Source of the DNA: Isoperla grammatica
Lineage: Eukaryota > Arthropoda > Insecta > Plecoptera > Perlodidae
Direction of reading: 5' to 3'
Assembly (NCBI GenBank): GCA_945910005.1
Contig: OX246746.1
Coordinates: 37,830,339 to 37,894,338 of the forward strand
DNA: 64,000 bases
The notes below the pieces were generated by a model. That model saw nothing but the letters and a program-made list of their open reading frames with translations, was not told the DNA's origin and did not search any database. A program made the position numbers and the translations under genes. This document shows, piece by piece, positions 11,154 to 24,223 of this stretch; the stretch's first letter is position 1, and each line of letters starts with the position of its first letter.

Positions 11154-11934
11154 TTCCCATGCACCAACCTACCTCTCTAAAATATTGCTCTGTTTAATAA
11201 GTTCAAAAATAACGTTAATGCATGTTAGCTGTAAGTAAACACTAATCGATAATCGACAACCACATAAGATAGCACACATTAAAGCAGTGAAGTTGGCTTT
11301 TTTGTATTATTATTTTGTGTTGTGGTAATTGCTTATGCAGGCCGAGCTAATAGTAGCCATCACAGGTAATGACATTAGTTTAGGCAGGGTATGGTGGAAT
11401 CTTCAGTGGTGTGGAACACAGTTGAAACACTAAATAACAAATTATAACAAGACAGACACATGGGACATGGGACAGGTACATTGTGATACAGGTAATAAAA
11501 CTTCAAACCAAATATCTACTATACACAATATTTATTGATCTATTTCAACAGAGGCAAAATGTACCAAAGCATAAAAATACACAGTATAAAGGAATAAAAT
11601 GGTGCTCCTGTTTGGTACAGTTGTATAGTTAGAAGTGGTTTTTCTACCAAAAAAATTTAACTGTAATTGTCCAGTAAATATCTACAGTCAAACCAATATC
11701 CAGATTCTCAAATAGCATTTCCCATGTATATCAAAAAGCATTTAAGATATGTTGGGTTGCTTATTGGGAGAATTATTCTCAGATAAAATTACAATACTCA
11801 TTTCTTCTGGAAATCATTATAAAAGAGTTTGTCTGTACATAGAAGTTGCTATTTTGATGTGTCAAACACAACTTATCTTATCAAAATTAAATGTGAAAGA
11901 ACAGAGAAATAAAAATATACATACTATGCATATT

Positions 11935-12180
11935 GAAATACTGAACATGGTAAGCTCATTGGGTGTGTACTCTTTCATAAACTTGTATGTTTGAACGAAA
12001 CACCCGAAATATGCACTGAAATACTGAGGATGGCACATCCATTCTGTATTCCTTTATTAACTGGTAGGCTCGGAAGAAATACAAATAAGATGCAATAAAA
12101 TAACTGAATTTGTGGCAAACCCATTATGTACTACTTTGTCAACTACATATAGTTTGAAAGAAATACACAAAATGTGTAAT
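11935..12180. repeat. Three diverged tandem repeats of about 82 bp
   Basis: Units begin with GAAATACTGAACATGG (about 11935), GAAATACTGAGGATGG (about 12017) and AAAATAACTGAATTTG (about 12098). All share a following ACTCTTTCATAAACT-like block and a GAACGAAA-like block. Divergence between copies is substantial, so the array is old. Confidence 0.65.
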
Positions 12181-14527
12181 GTAATAAGAAAAAGCACTAC
12201 TAATATGCATTCTTTTTTTACAAAAGCATAAACAAACATTGCTTCAGATGCCACAATAGCAACATTTTACTACATTTGACGATGATAATAATACATAATG
12301 ATGATGATAATAATTAATAATAATAATAATAATAATCTATGTCTCAAAATGGTTTAACTGAACAAAATGTCATCTATTAATAATGTAAAACATAATTTGA
12401 TAAATAAAATTACATACAACAGTTAAAATAAATATAGCAAATTATAACAGTTATGTGAACATGCATGTCTAACAGGCTTTCATGCATTATATATTATCAC
12501 ACTCAATGAGTCAATATACTACATCAAAGGAATGCTCGAAATATAAATTTATATCAATACACAAAACATAATATTCTACAAGCAGATGACTAGGGAAACA
12601 AAGGATTATTTAGTTCACTCATTCTTAACCATTTCTCCAATTTGACCTGATTCGAGTGCCAAATTCAAATTTGCTGCTTCGCTACAGATAAGATACGAGA
12701 CACATTTGCAACATAGAACAAGATTTGTAGGCTATATAGTTTACATTTGACCAGGTAATTAGTTATACCTATGCACTTGATTTGTGTTAAGACAACTTCC
12801 CATGCAAATGGATTATTTCTCCCATCAGGTGTAATAATGAAAATTTTAGAAGATGTCTAGCCTTCAATACAATTCTATTAATTATGTACAGTAGTAGTAA
12901 TTTTTAATATATATTAGTTCATACAAATTTAAAGGGAATGCGATAATTGGTATTCTCCAAAGGAATGAACTAGACAGGCCGGCTCATAGTGGTACCAATG
13001 AATCGACCATGCAAAAACCTAACATTATTTACATCTATTATTTATGCATCAAAACAGCAGGCTATATAATCTATATTTGTGCACATGCAATGATATTACA
13101 AAAGTAATAACAAGAATATGATAAACAATCAATTGTGATGTTAGGTTTAAAACGAACTTGAACTTTATACTTATAAATTATAACATCAAATGAAGACAAA
13201 CGTATGAACCAACAATGCAGCTCACAAGGCTCTTTTATTGATGCTTAATATATACATATTACACCTATATATAATATCAAATAGTTCAGGGATAATGAAT
13301 ATACACAAATACAGAAATAATGTTACATTTAACAAAGGTATTGTCAATAAAATGACATACATTTTGATTTTTGATATATGATGTAAAAAGTTTGTAGATG
13401 CATGGAAAATTGGTTTCTTCACTGTTCAAATGATTTAACCATGTATTATATTTATTTGTACACATTATGATCTTATGAATCTTAACAGAATGAAATTTTC
13501 CTGCATTTAGGGGAAAAGTGAGTCTCAACTAAAAGACATGTGTAAAATCAAAGGCGTTTAGTATCTTGAGAATGCTACATTATATTCAAAAGTGGTTACT
13601 ACTTGTACTTACTAACCAACATTAAAAGTTTCATGAACACTAAAATTTGATTAACAACATTTCAAATACTGCAATCATTATGGTAATAATTTTTTCAAGT
13701 AATTAATTATTAATTCTTTAATAGGTTTACAAAATAATAACCATTGAGATTAAAATATTTTAAACATTTTAAACCAGTGTTTAACTCTTAGGGAATTAAA
13801 AATTGATTATTAATCTATTTTCCAATAATGAGTAGCATTCTCTAAGATACTACTAAAAGTATAAAACACACTAATTTTGTGCACTTAAATAAGTGAGACT
13901 CCCCCTCCCCATTAAATTTTGTAACATTGGGCTAAAAAAATCTACTTGTTTTGCCAAGCTGATTTAGGCCTACTTAAAACTTTTCGAGACATCAAACTGA
14001 GAATTAAACATCTCTTGACAACAGAACAATAACATTACCGGTACCCATAAAAAACATAATACATCTCTAATGCAGTGTTAGACCAAACCTCTCCGTCATA
14101 CAAAACTCTGACGGACACCAACTGTGGATGAATATCTGTAACATCTTCCCCAAGTGTATCGTTTGATTGATTTTTCAATACACAGGCACTTATTGCAAGA
14201 TTCTTAAAAATGTATAAAAGCTACTTGCTGCCATGATCAACGATTAAACTTGCATTTTTGCATTATTCAAGGGAAGCTCCTAGTATCATGACAAACTTAC
14301 GTCGTTCATTAGATTGAAACCAATTATGATTAACTAACGAGCTAGCTCTACAAAATTGTAAAACAAAAAATGTATTTAAGAAACATATACTTTGAAATTA
14401 TTTGTGAAAGTAGTAGCTCCATGTTGTGTAAACAGGAGGAAGACATTTTTTATGACAGAACTCTTTTACTGTGTTGATGTTTTTAAAAATGAAGCCTTTG
14501 TGTAAGAATAGCATACATATGACACTA
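12181..14527. other. AT-rich non-coding stretch
   Basis: No protein-like frame and no RNA gene were recognised. A short (AAT)n run lies near 12310-12335. Confidence 0.6.
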
Positions 14528-14541
14528 CCCCCCCCCCCCCC
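14528..14541 (+). repeat. Poly-C tract
   Basis: Fourteen consecutive C, followed by a C/T-rich tail. Confidence 0.95.
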
Positions 14542-14697
14542 TCCCTTCGGCAAATTTTTTTGGTTTCGCTAAGTATGAATCCGATTAGCAGTAGTATCGG
14601 TATCGTTTAGGTTGTATGCTGAACAGATTCCAAAACTAGGTCCAAAACGGAAAAATTTCCGGCTAGGCCGACATCATTGAGCGATAGAGGTTTTAGC

Positions 14698-14920
14698 AAC
14701 CGCTGGGCTTTAGGCCAATCAGAAACTGGCAGCTCATAGTATGAATGACATATTGAATATTTAACCATTGCATTAGCTTTAGTACTAAAAAGATATTATA
14801 TGGGCAACCACCGAGGCTTTAGGACAATGAAAAACTGGCAGCTCATAGCAGAACATATTATGAGTATTAACCATTGCATTAGTTAAGTACTTAAAAGACC
14901 TTATTCGGCAGTTCATACTA
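14698..14920. repeat. Diverged tandem duplication of about 110 bp
   Basis: Two copies share GCAACC(G/A)C..GGCTTTAGG, AAACTGGCAGCTCATAG and TTAACCATTGCATTAG in the same order. The second starts near 14803. Confidence 0.75.
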
Positions 14921-15214
14921 CAGTTCTAAGTCGAATATTTTAAATCCAACTGACAATTTGATCACATACTTCCTTCATAATAATTCACAGGCACATTTTT
15001 TCTTCTCTCTACAACTATTCGTTCCTAAAGACATGATGTGGCTTTTGATAGGCTATAAGAGCACTTAAATAACATAAGGGTTAGCAGTGTGAAAGTTCAA
15101 AGTGTGAAAGACTCTAATTGACTTGCCTGTGAAAACAAAAGTTTAAAAATAATATTTTATTGTGACCCATCTGTGCCCGGGGTAGCATATACAACTCTGC
15201 CAGTTGTAAGAAGA

Positions 15215-15292
15215 CCCTGTCCTTGTTCCCCCCACTCCTCCCACTTGGCCCTGTCCTTGTTCCCCCCACTCCTCCCACTTGGCCCTGTCCTC
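15215..15292. repeat. 34-bp tandem repeat, about 2.3 copies
   Basis: The unit starts CCCTGTCCTTGTTCCC at 15215, 15249 and (partial) 15283. It is CT-rich on the plus strand. Confidence 0.9.
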
Positions 15293-15429
15293 CCTTGCTG
15301 GACTCCTCTTATAACAACCCCCCCGCAATGCATAATGGATCTGATTCGGATGACGTCACATGACCCAACTGTTGAGTACGTCGTTAAACAACAGATAATC
15401 AACCTAGTCAATTTTACCGAGACCATTTA

Positions 15430-16245
15430 CTCACACAAATAATATTAGCAAGTTTGAAAAAACAAAGAAGATGTGAACCACAGATTGAAACCACCCTTGC
15501 CTCATCACTTGGCTGGCGGCTACTTAGATGACTCGGCATTTAAACTTTATACATGGGAATAATTCAAATTGTCTATTTGCCTTGTTTAATGTTAGTATCC
15601 ATTCACTATATTGTACGAAAATTATTAGCGGTTTGGAGTACAATAGCAGGTGGAAATAATTTTCACATTCAATATCATGGTCATTTTCATTCCACCATTG
15701 AAAAAGCTACTTAATCGGATTCGGTAGCTCGGGAACTGATTCGCTACGCCAATGAACATTGAAAAAGTTATGCGATTGCTCTCAACCTAAATGGATGTGA
15801 TTTCCGTCGGAATCCGATTTGATGCACAAGGAATGGATTTAAAGTCCAGAGCTGACAAACAGAGAAGACAGTAAAACATAGATCTGAAGGGTTTTGTATA
15901 TTGGGATACCGATACTGTACAGGTATTGTCCACAGTTTTCTGTTTCACATTTAAAACACAGTCAACAATACTACATTAAGAAATGAGTTGTTCCTTCTCA
16001 ATTCTAAATGCATTTCACATTTTGTGTTAATTCATCAATGTTGGAATAAACATATTTATATAAATGCACTTAAACTATGTCTGAAGTTCACAATGCTGAC
16101 ACAAATTACATCAAGGCAATATGATTTAGAATAAAAAGACATATGTGTAGGTATTGAAAGAACTTCAATTGCTAAACGGCCAAACTATTTGCAGTACACT
16201 TGCAAACAATGCCAAACATGCATCCTTCAGTATAAATTACTATGT
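15430..16245. other. Non-coding stretch
   Basis: I see no gene or defined repeat here. It ends in a (TA)n run at about 16252-16287 that borders the palindromic element. Confidence 0.5.
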
Positions 16246-16248
16246 ATG

Positions 16249-16251
<3 letters not shown>

Positions 16252-16287
<36 letters not shown>
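16252..16287. repeat. (TA)n microsatellite
   Basis: Uninterrupted TA repeats, 45 bp left of the palindromic element. The Penelope-like element at 48.3 kb also abuts a (TA)n tract. Confidence 0.95.
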
Positions 16288-16292
<5 letters not shown>

Positions 16293-16370
16293 GACGTAGA
16301 TTTTCGTAGACGAAGTGAGATGTAGTACGGGGTTTTGTAAAGAGGCTGTTCTTTCACATACCTTGCTTCA

Positions 16371-16411
16371 CGATGTTTCGCCGTCCACTGTGGCGGCATC
16401 CTCAAGTGACA
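16371..16411 (-). ncRNA. Hammerhead-like motif, left arm
   Basis: On the minus strand: CTTGAGGA, a helix arm GCCGCC, a loop, GACGGC, then GAAAC. It is the inverted partner of the motif at 17141. The helix is less perfect here, and the core CUGANGA has one extra T. Confidence 0.3.
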
Positions 16412-16850
16412 GGTGTGGGTATCACATGCGACGTGCTCTGCCCAGGCTCTACTGTGGCGGCATCCTCAAGTGACAGGTCTGGGTATCACGTGCGACGTGC
16501 TCTGCCCAGGCTCAACTGTGACGGCATCCTCAAGTGACAGGTCTGGGTATCAGTGCGACGTGCTCTGCCCAGGCTCAACTGTGACGGCATCCTCAAGTGA
16601 CAGGTCTGGGTATCAGTGCGACGTGCTCTGCCCAGGCTCAACTGTGACGGCATCCTCAAGTGACAGGTCTGGGTATCACATGCGACGTGCTCTGCCCAGG
16701 CTCAACTGTGATGGCATCCTCAAGTGACAGGTCTGGGTATCAGTGCGACGTGCTCTGCCCAGGCTCTACTGTGACGGCATCCTCAAGTGACAGGTCTGGG
16801 TATCAGTGTGACGTGCTCTGCCCAGGCTCAACTGTGACCTGTGGTTGTGA
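16400..16850 (+). repeat. 64-bp minisatellite, seven units
   Basis: CCTCAAGTGACAGG recurs at 16400, 16464, 16528, 16591, 16654, 16718 and 16781. Units are 63 or 64 bp and differ mainly by ATCACATGCG versus ATCAGTGCG. The same unit occurs once, inverted, at about 17087-17154. Confidence 0.95.
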
Positions 16851-17140
16851 TTCCGCGACTGCAGCGCCAGCTCGAGACTGCGATCGAGACCGATAGGGGT
16901 GAGGCACTTTCCACTTTGGCTCCGAGTGTCTCAAACCAGGGTGACCAAAACAACGTCATTTCCTGACCCTGGACTAGGAGTAGGGCGAAACTGGACAGGC
17001 GCGACGCACTGGGGGTAGTTCCCACATGCACCACCACGCAGTCTCAAGCTGGCGCTGCAGTCGCAGAATCACAACCACAGGTCACAGTTGAGCCTGGGCG
17101 ACCGCGCAGAGCACGTCGCATGTGATACCCAGACCTGTCA

Positions 17141-17175
17141 CTTGAGGATGCCGTCACAGTGGACGGCGAAACGTC
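17141..17175 (+). ncRNA. Hammerhead-like motif, right arm
   Basis: CTTGAGGA (CUGANGA with one inserted U) is followed by a perfect 6-bp helix GCCGTC/GACGGC and then GAAACGTC. This is the order of a hammerhead ribozyme core, and hammerheads are known from Penelope-like elements and retrozymes. The inserted base may abolish cleavage, so activity is doubtful. Confidence 0.35.
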
Positions 17176-17800
17176 GTGAAGCAAGGTATGTGAAAGAACA
17201 GCCTCTTTACAAAACGTGGAGGAATACCCCAAAAACCCGTATTACATATGTATATTACATACAATGAAACATTTTTAACATAAATACCGGTACTGCATAG
17301 TTTGCTCAGCCATTGCCAAGATAATTTTTCTGGTAATTTACTAAAAACATCACATAACATGACCTTATTCCAATTGACAGGTGGCAAGTTCAATGAACTT
17401 TTATTTATTTTTACACTGTACTGTACATATTCCATAGAAATAACTTAAAACTTTGGCTATGCAAATGAGTCTACTCTAAGCAATGAGGCCGAATGCCTAC
17501 TTAATAGGGTTGTCGATTAATAATTGGCAACGCGGAATTGATTAGCACATTAAAATACATCAATTTTACAGAGTCCGATCGATTATTGTACCGAATGAAC
17601 CATGTGAAATGGACTCTCCGAGGGAGGTTTGGCCTTCAGTTATACACATTGTGCAAGCACACTGATATTGTTGAAGGGGATAGTTTCACGTGGTGCTTTA
17701 TGCGACTTGTGCACTGAGACACTCAACCACGATTTACAAGACAGAGTGCCATTTAACAAGACAAATCATTAATGTCATTTTTAAATTGGTAGCATATTAT

Positions 17801-18354
17801 CTAGAGGTGTTTGAAAATGGTTTTATTTTTTCCTTGGTTTTGTTTTTTTAAAATGCAAAAAGTTGGTGTTATTTGTATTTATTATGTTTACGCATTCCTC
17901 TTATTGCAAAATAGTGAAATAATAAAAAATTGCAATAAAACTCAAATAATGATTACTTTAATTGCACTTAGATCTATTTTAGATTATCATTTTTGCCTAG
18001 GCCTACAATATAAACACATGTTTATGTCGTGAATGGCAAATTAGCAGACATTTAACTTAGCGTAAGCTAGGAACCTTGTTTAAATATTTACATTTTAATT
18101 TAAAACAACACAGGAAAATCCATTTGGATACTGCAAACAAGCAAAATTTGATGTTATTTCAGTTTTTGGAGTCAAATGTTTTTTATTTTGCATAAAACCC
18201 CAAAATTCGTTTTATTCACAGAATTTGTTTTATTTCGCGATTTGATTTGAACACCTATTGACACAGTGTGTGAAGATATGTGAACAAAAAAGATGTAATG
18301 CATCAAATAACACTTTTCGTTACATCGTGCCTTGCGAAAAAGAAACACCTCTAG
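17801..18354. mobile_element. Putative DNA element with 12-bp perfect inverted ends
   Basis: CTAGAGGTGTTT at 17801-17812 is exactly inverted at 18343-18354. The length (554 bp) fits a non-autonomous DNA transposon. Flanks are AT-rich and no clean target duplication is visible. Confidence 0.4.
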
Positions 18355-19997
18355 TCATATCATATGACTTGAATCAACCATCATATCATATAATATATTG
18401 ATTATCAATGGCAACCCTAATAATCAATCAATTACTTAACAGTATGAATGTCAACAATAATCGTGCGATATTAAATTTTGTGCGATAGGACGATAATCGC
18501 GACGACTTGATTTTATATGTGAATTTGGTGTCCGCCAAGCGCCAGACCAGTTGAAGTACTCTTCCTCCCTCCCCCCTTGCCACGGCAGTGGTAAAACAAG
18601 GACAATAATTCGCGATTACACAAATATGTAGTAATAGTGCTTATTTCATAATATATCGCGATATAAATTTAATAAACAACATCGGCACGATATTTTTTGG
18701 TGCCAAAAAGACAATTTCTTTGGGGGCGTATATCGATATGCAATCCAATAGGGAATGCTCACACATTTTTTTTATTTGCTTACTGGTTACCTCAAGTTAA
18801 AATAAACGGGAACTTATTGGTTTGGGCTCGAAAGGTGCGTTAACATCGCTTTAACAGCAAGTCAAAGATATTGTTGTCAAAACACGCTCAGAAACGGACC
18901 TGCGCCATCTTGCTCGTGATTAAAAGGTTCTGACATCATAACTCTGTAAACAATAATTTTATATCATGCAAATAGTACTGAAATCCCACCCTTTGGTAGA
19001 TTATTGCTCTCATAAGACTTAAACTGAATCAACGTTTATTTCTAGTTAGTAAATTAACACTGCTCAACATTAATTAACAACAATATGTTAAATAATTGCA
19101 TTATTTTAAACACGTTTTGGTAAATACTAAATACTGTATCAAAATGTATTTTTTGAAGAAAACAGTGGTATAAAAGGCATTGTTGTGAAGTCACTGCATC
19201 CTAGATATTGTAAAATGTCCAACTTAATATCGTTGATATTATTAAGAATATTTAAGGAGACGGTTGTTGACAAGAGTTATGACGTCAAGAGCCGTTTTTC
19301 AATTACGGAACGGGAAGTTTCAAATTTCAAACTTTAAATGCTAATAGAATTGGAAATATACGCTTCTCAAATATAAAAATTATACCGTCCGTATTTTTAG
19401 ATAATGATCTCCCGTTTTTAGATACTTTGAGGAATATTTATTTTTGATGAGCCTTCCTTATTATATATCGTTTGACATCCCTAATAAACAGCTTTGCAAT
19501 AAAGAGCCATCCCAATTAATAGATTTATTATAAATGCTATCAAACATTTTAGGTCCCTTTGATGGATCTGTTTATTGGTCACAGGCAAGGAGACAAAATA
19601 ATTAAATGCGTCCATGTATGAGAATATTAAGAAAACTTGGCTCATATGAATGGGTCAATGTCAAAAACATTACTTATATTATTGCAGAAGTTGCTCCTTT
19701 AGAAAAAAACTACAAATTTATGATATCAGTTGCCAAAAACCACCTAGTACAGTGATTTTATGCTTGACATCATACTATATATTATCTAGAGGCTGCAAGT
19801 GACTTCAGTGACACTGCATTACGGCAAAAACTGGTACAAATATGGACTGTTCAGAATAAGACATATAAGAGCAATTTCTAAATACATTAACAGTGCCAAG
19901 TTGTTGTTTAGTCTTTACTAAACTATCCACCAGACAGAATTTGTCCTGCTAAAGCATTTCCAAAAAATGGGCTCCATAATCGCAACTTAACTAGTAA

Positions 19998-20164
19998 AGT
20001 CGTCGTACAACAACTTCGGTAATGCTTTCGTCATCAATCAATGATGTGTTTACAGTCTCGGCCAACCCGAGCACTAGCAGGTATTTGAATTAGCCACGGC
20101 CACTGATTGGATGCCAAACACCCACCCGTGACGGAAGCATTACTGAAATTGTTGTATGACGACT
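19998..20164. mobile_element. MITE, 167 bp, inverted ends of about 36 bp
   Basis: The left end AGTCGTCGTACAACAACTTC is inverted at the right end (…GTTGTATGACGACT) with only a few mismatches over 36 bp, continuing through GGTAATGCTT(T/C)CGTCA. The family is not assigned. The flanks (TAA / ATA) are compatible with a short AT target duplication. Confidence 0.65.
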
Positions 20165-21582
20165 ATATATTTACACACAGCATTATAAATTGAATTTCTA
20201 GAAAACTTCCTATGTACGGTACCTCAGTGGCTAAAATATAGTGAAGTCATTTAAGTTTTGGTATGGATGAGAGCTACAAACAATTGAGTACAGTAATTTG
20301 TTAAATGTGCATACCGTAGTACTCGTCACGATCCAACGATATCTTTCCTTAGCTCGCCTGCGATCCACCGTTACTTATTGTGTGCATCTGCATCGACTGT
20401 ACTAAAGAGGGGCTTCCAACATGCTTACTGAACAAGTGGTCTAGTTTCTAGTTTCTGTCACAATGACCGCTGTCTAGCATCACTAAATTGAGAAAGCTTG
20501 TAGCTGGTGTGCCCAGAGAACCACTGGTGCAAAAGTATTACAGCACGTCTAACTTATGGGGGGGGTGATATAAATGAGTGAATAAGAGCAATGTCGCGTG
20601 CTACAGCTCTGGCTAACATTGTCTTCCAGATGAACCAATACAACATACATTGCACACAAGTGCAACATAAAACATGTAGTTTGAATGGTCGAATTGGGCA
20701 TGCTAAAAGTAGCCTATACACAAGGCACTGCAACCAATGTATCGGCCAGGTGGAGCAAAGAGGCACCTTGGGCCTGTCAACATGGGTTACATATGTTACT
20801 GCCATCTATATTATTTAATCGTTTGGTCGATCGACACAATAAGTAACACTTAGGTTGCTAACATTTCAGCGTAAACTTGTTAATTGTGGCTCAAATAACC
20901 CCCAAACATAGACAGAGAGATAAACACCTATAAACAACACATAGGTAGGCTAAACACTAAATATTCACAAATATAACAAATATATTTAGGTATTTCTACG
21001 AACGAAATATCTGAGGAATCAAGACTTCACCACATAAATAATACTCTGTAAATGGCGAGATTTTTATATCTAGCCTCTGTTTACAATTTAAAAAAAAATG
21101 TTTTAATGTACATATTAAAAGCAACATTAGGAACATAAACTACTGTAATACTTAGTATTTAAACTATAAAATACTAGCTAGTGCAGGGGTGCTCATCTCA
21201 TACTTTAACTTACTATAGTATAGTTTGGAATGGTATTCCAATACTGGAATAGTACTAGTTTTTCCACAATGGCCGTGGCCACAAACAACAGTTTTTTTTT
21301 TAAAGTAAAATTTAGCTTGCAAACTTAGTCTAAGATACATTTTTTTCAAATGTACATACATAACTTGAGCTAAATCCAGTCTTAATATTTATCTTAGTTC
21401 TGATATAAAATTACACACAAAACAATCAACAAAATGGACAAATAATTTTATAACACCCATTTCATATATGCAATCAAAACTCACTCGAGTGCTCTAGGCA
21501 ATCTTAATTAGAAAAGAGCAATTTGCATGTATCTATCCCTGATGTCAGGTTACTTCATCACTTAGAGCATTGTGTAATACCT

Positions 21583-22115
21583 TTAGTTACTGTGGCTATC
21601 TGCACTTAGCTTAACTTAGTTTCTGTGTCTATCTGCACTTAGCTCAACTTAGTTTCTGTGTCTATCTGCACTTAGCTTAACTTAGTTTCTGTGTCTATCT
21701 GCACTTAGCTCAACTTAGTTTCTGTGTCTATCTGCACTTAGCTTAACTTAGTTTCTGTGTATATCTGCACTTAGCTTAACTTAGTTTCTGTGGCTATCTG
21801 CAATTAGCTTAACTTAGTTTCTGTTGCTATCTGCACTTAGCTCAACTTAGTTTCTGTGTCTATCTGCACTTAGCTTAACTTAGTTTCTGTGTCTATCTGC
21901 ACTTAGCTTAACTTAGTTTCTGTTGCTATCTGCACTTAGCTTAACTTAGTTTCTGTTGCTATCTGCACTTAGCTCAACTTAGTTTCTGTGTCTATCTGCA
22001 CTTAGCTTAACTTAGTTTCTGTGTCTATCTGCACTTAGCTTAACTTAGTTTCTGTGGCTACCTGCACTTAGCTCAACTTAGTTTCTGTTGCTATCTGCAC
22101 TTAGCTTAACTTTGT
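21583..22115. repeat. 33-bp minisatellite, about 16 units
   Basis: The unit reads CTTAACTTAGTTTCTGTG then TCTATCTGCACTTAG. Units vary at few sites (GTGTC/GTTGC/GTGGC; CTTAAC/CTCAAC) in alternating fashion. Confidence 0.97.
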
Positions 22116-22228
22116 TTGCTGGCCTCCTACCAATTTTGTGTTTGTTTACCATTCTGTTTTTAGAAAGTGTTATTTGAGGAAAGCGCCTGTGCACGAGCCT
22201 TGAGACCCAGCAGGTACCATGGTCAGTA

Positions 22229-22750
22229 TTGTCATTGGCCCAAGTACATGCACTTCTTCTTGGTACATGCTGTGGAATGTCTCATTTTATTAACTGTACG
22301 TTGCCTGAACAATGCTACCATTGGCCCAAGTACATGCGCTTCTTCTTGGTACATGCTGTGGAATGTCTCATTTTATTAACTGTACGTTGCCTGAACAATG
22401 CTACCATTGGCCCAAGTACATGCGCTTCTTCTTGGTACATGCTGTGGAATGTCTCATTTTATTAACTGTACGTTGCCTGAACAATGCTACCATTGGCCCA
22501 AGTACATGCGCTTCTTCTTGGTACATGCTGTGGAATATCTCATTTTATTAACTGTACGTTGCCTGAACAATGCTACCATTGGCCCAAGTACATGCGCTTC
22601 TTCTTGGTACATGCTGTGGAATGTCTCATTTTATTAACTGTACGTTGCCTGAACAATGCTACCATTGGCCCAAGTACATGCGCTTCTTCTTGGTACATGC
22701 TGTGGAATGTCTCATTTTATTAACTGTACGTTGCCTGAACAATGCTACCA
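22229..22750. repeat. 86-bp minisatellite, about six units
   Basis: Units start TGCTACCATTGGCCC at 22313, 22399 and so on, with a partial first unit from about 22229. They are almost identical. Because 86 is not a multiple of three, the open frames across it merely rotate and are not genes. Confidence 0.97.
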
Positions 22751-23836
22751 CTGCTAATTCTTTCTTCAGTGATTGATATTTCGGTTTCAAAGATTTCCGC
22801 AGATAGAAACCGGTAATGACTAAACCCAGTCATTGGTCAAGTGGTCATGTTGAGTATATGCCACCCCATAGTAGGTACCAAGGAGAAATGTTCCAAGTAT
22901 TGTTTTGTTAGTGGTTTCACATGCAGGCATGCAAATAGGTGCAACAGACTGTGTTCGGATTATTATCACACGTTAGTGAATAACTCGTTACAGTCTTTTA
23001 GAGTCCCACATTTTCCTGCGAGTGAATTGAGTGAGCTTCAAACTTTAATAAATGAATGAATTTCAATGTTTGTTGCTTTAAATATCTATTTTTGGTATTT
23101 ATTGTTATTTATATTATTACGACTCAGGTGGTCATTGCTTTACTACTGTACTCACCAAGGGATCAATGCCAGAAATCCAAAACAGTAGCATGGGTTATAC
23201 AATGTAAGCCCATACCAATTAAAATCATTGTTTCACTGGTGTCCACAAGCTAATGTTTCAGGTAATATTCCAAAAGATCAACCAACGAAGCAACAAACAG
23301 AAGATTCAGTGTTCCACAGCTTGTGGCTAAGCAGGGTCGTAACTAGGGGTTGGTAACCCGGGTAAAAAATCGAGAGTAGACCATTTTGATTTGCTAATAC
23401 CACTGTTAATGTCACACCAGTCACCAGTAACAAATGCTATACAAAAAATACATGCTTAAAACTCGTTAAAAAACTCCAATCACACTATAAGAATCCAAAA
23501 CAAAAATGTTCCGGGGTTGTGCGCCCTGGACCCGGGTGCATTGGCTGAGGAGCCTCTCCCCCAAACCCTCTGTTGTACTTTACCCAATCATAACCGGGTG
23601 ATTTTTATTCCCTAGTTTCGCCTGTGGCCAAGCCATTCTCTGGTCAGACCCACAACAACAACGAGGTAATTCATTAATCTGTCTTGCTGCTGGTATTATA
23701 GAGTGTGGAGGTAACAGAAAAGTAGTCTTCTGTAAAAGTCTGAGAGTACAAACTTCAAAATGCCAAAAAGCTGGCGACCAGAGTCTATTCACCAAATCCA
23801 CAATTTACAATGCAGTAGTTTGGAAAGAAACGGATT

Positions 23837-24100
23837 TAGGGGTCTGCGGGTACTCGAAATTTCGGGTAGTTACAGGTGGTTGTACTGATCTGAAATTCGG
23901 GCTTTTTCGGCTACTTAGAAAACAAAAAACCCCGCAAAAAAGGATTTTTTAAAAATAGTTATTTAAACGATCGTTAATAGTTTGGCAAGTTTACTGCTAC
24001 GTCTGACAATTGGAAATAAGTAAAAAGATCTTTTTTTTGCTTGTATGGTTGTTTTGGTCAACCTGTTGGACCTGTACCTAAAAAGTACTACCCGCAGACC
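23837..24100. mobile_element. Nested hAT-like MITE
   Basis: TAGGGGTCTGCGGGTA at 23837 is mirrored by TACCCGCAGACC at 24089-24100. A related right end (TACCCGCAGACCCCTA) occurs alone at about 33290-33308. The target duplication is not preserved. Confidence 0.45.
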
Positions 24101-24223
24101 ACTCGATAATATAAATGTACATGATCTCTGGCTGACTTGTCAGTATAGGCCTGTTCCAGCTGTTATCATCACTTACCCACATTGCTTGGATTTTCAATTA
24201 AAAACATTAAATATTAGGTAGTA

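Larger units (their letters stand above)
16332..17216. mobile_element. Palindromic element with hammerhead-like ends and internal satellite (Penelope/retrozyme-like)
   Basis: The left end (GTTTTGTAAAGAGGCTG, 16332 on) returns in inverse orientation at the right end (to 17216). The inverted match continues inward through the conserved GCGAAAC(A/G)TCGTGAAGC block and, inside the array, through CTGTGACCTGTGGTTGTGATTC to about 16880 on the left and 17038 on the right. The left arm holds seven tandem 63-64 bp units where the right arm has one. A unique centre lies between 16881 and 17038. The GAAACGTC core resembles the 3' part of Penelope-like elements, but no reverse transcriptase or GIY-YIG domain is visible, so it would be non-autonomous. 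Confidence 0.6.
17217..21183. other. Non-coding stretch with small inverted-repeat elements
   Basis: No coding sequence was recognised. The stretch contains a 12-bp-TIR element (17801-18354), a MITE (19998-20164) and weakly matched TAGGGTTG/CAACCCTA ends (17505 and 18419). Confidence 0.55.

Noticed and set aside
16413..16896. Repeat protein across the 64-bp array
   Set aside because: Non-coding minisatellite. The frame changes with 63- versus 64-bp units.
17505..18419. TAGGGTTG...CAACCCTA as the ends of one transposon
   Set aside because: Only eight bases match cleanly and the flanking octamers differ.
21583..22750. CRISPR-like arrays
   Set aside because: These are contiguous tandem repeats with no unique spacers, in a eukaryotic context.
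22167..22776. Stack of overlapping plus-strand open frames of about 70-79 codons
   Set aside because: They are the same 86-bp repeat read in rotating frames; there is no protein family and no codon constraint.
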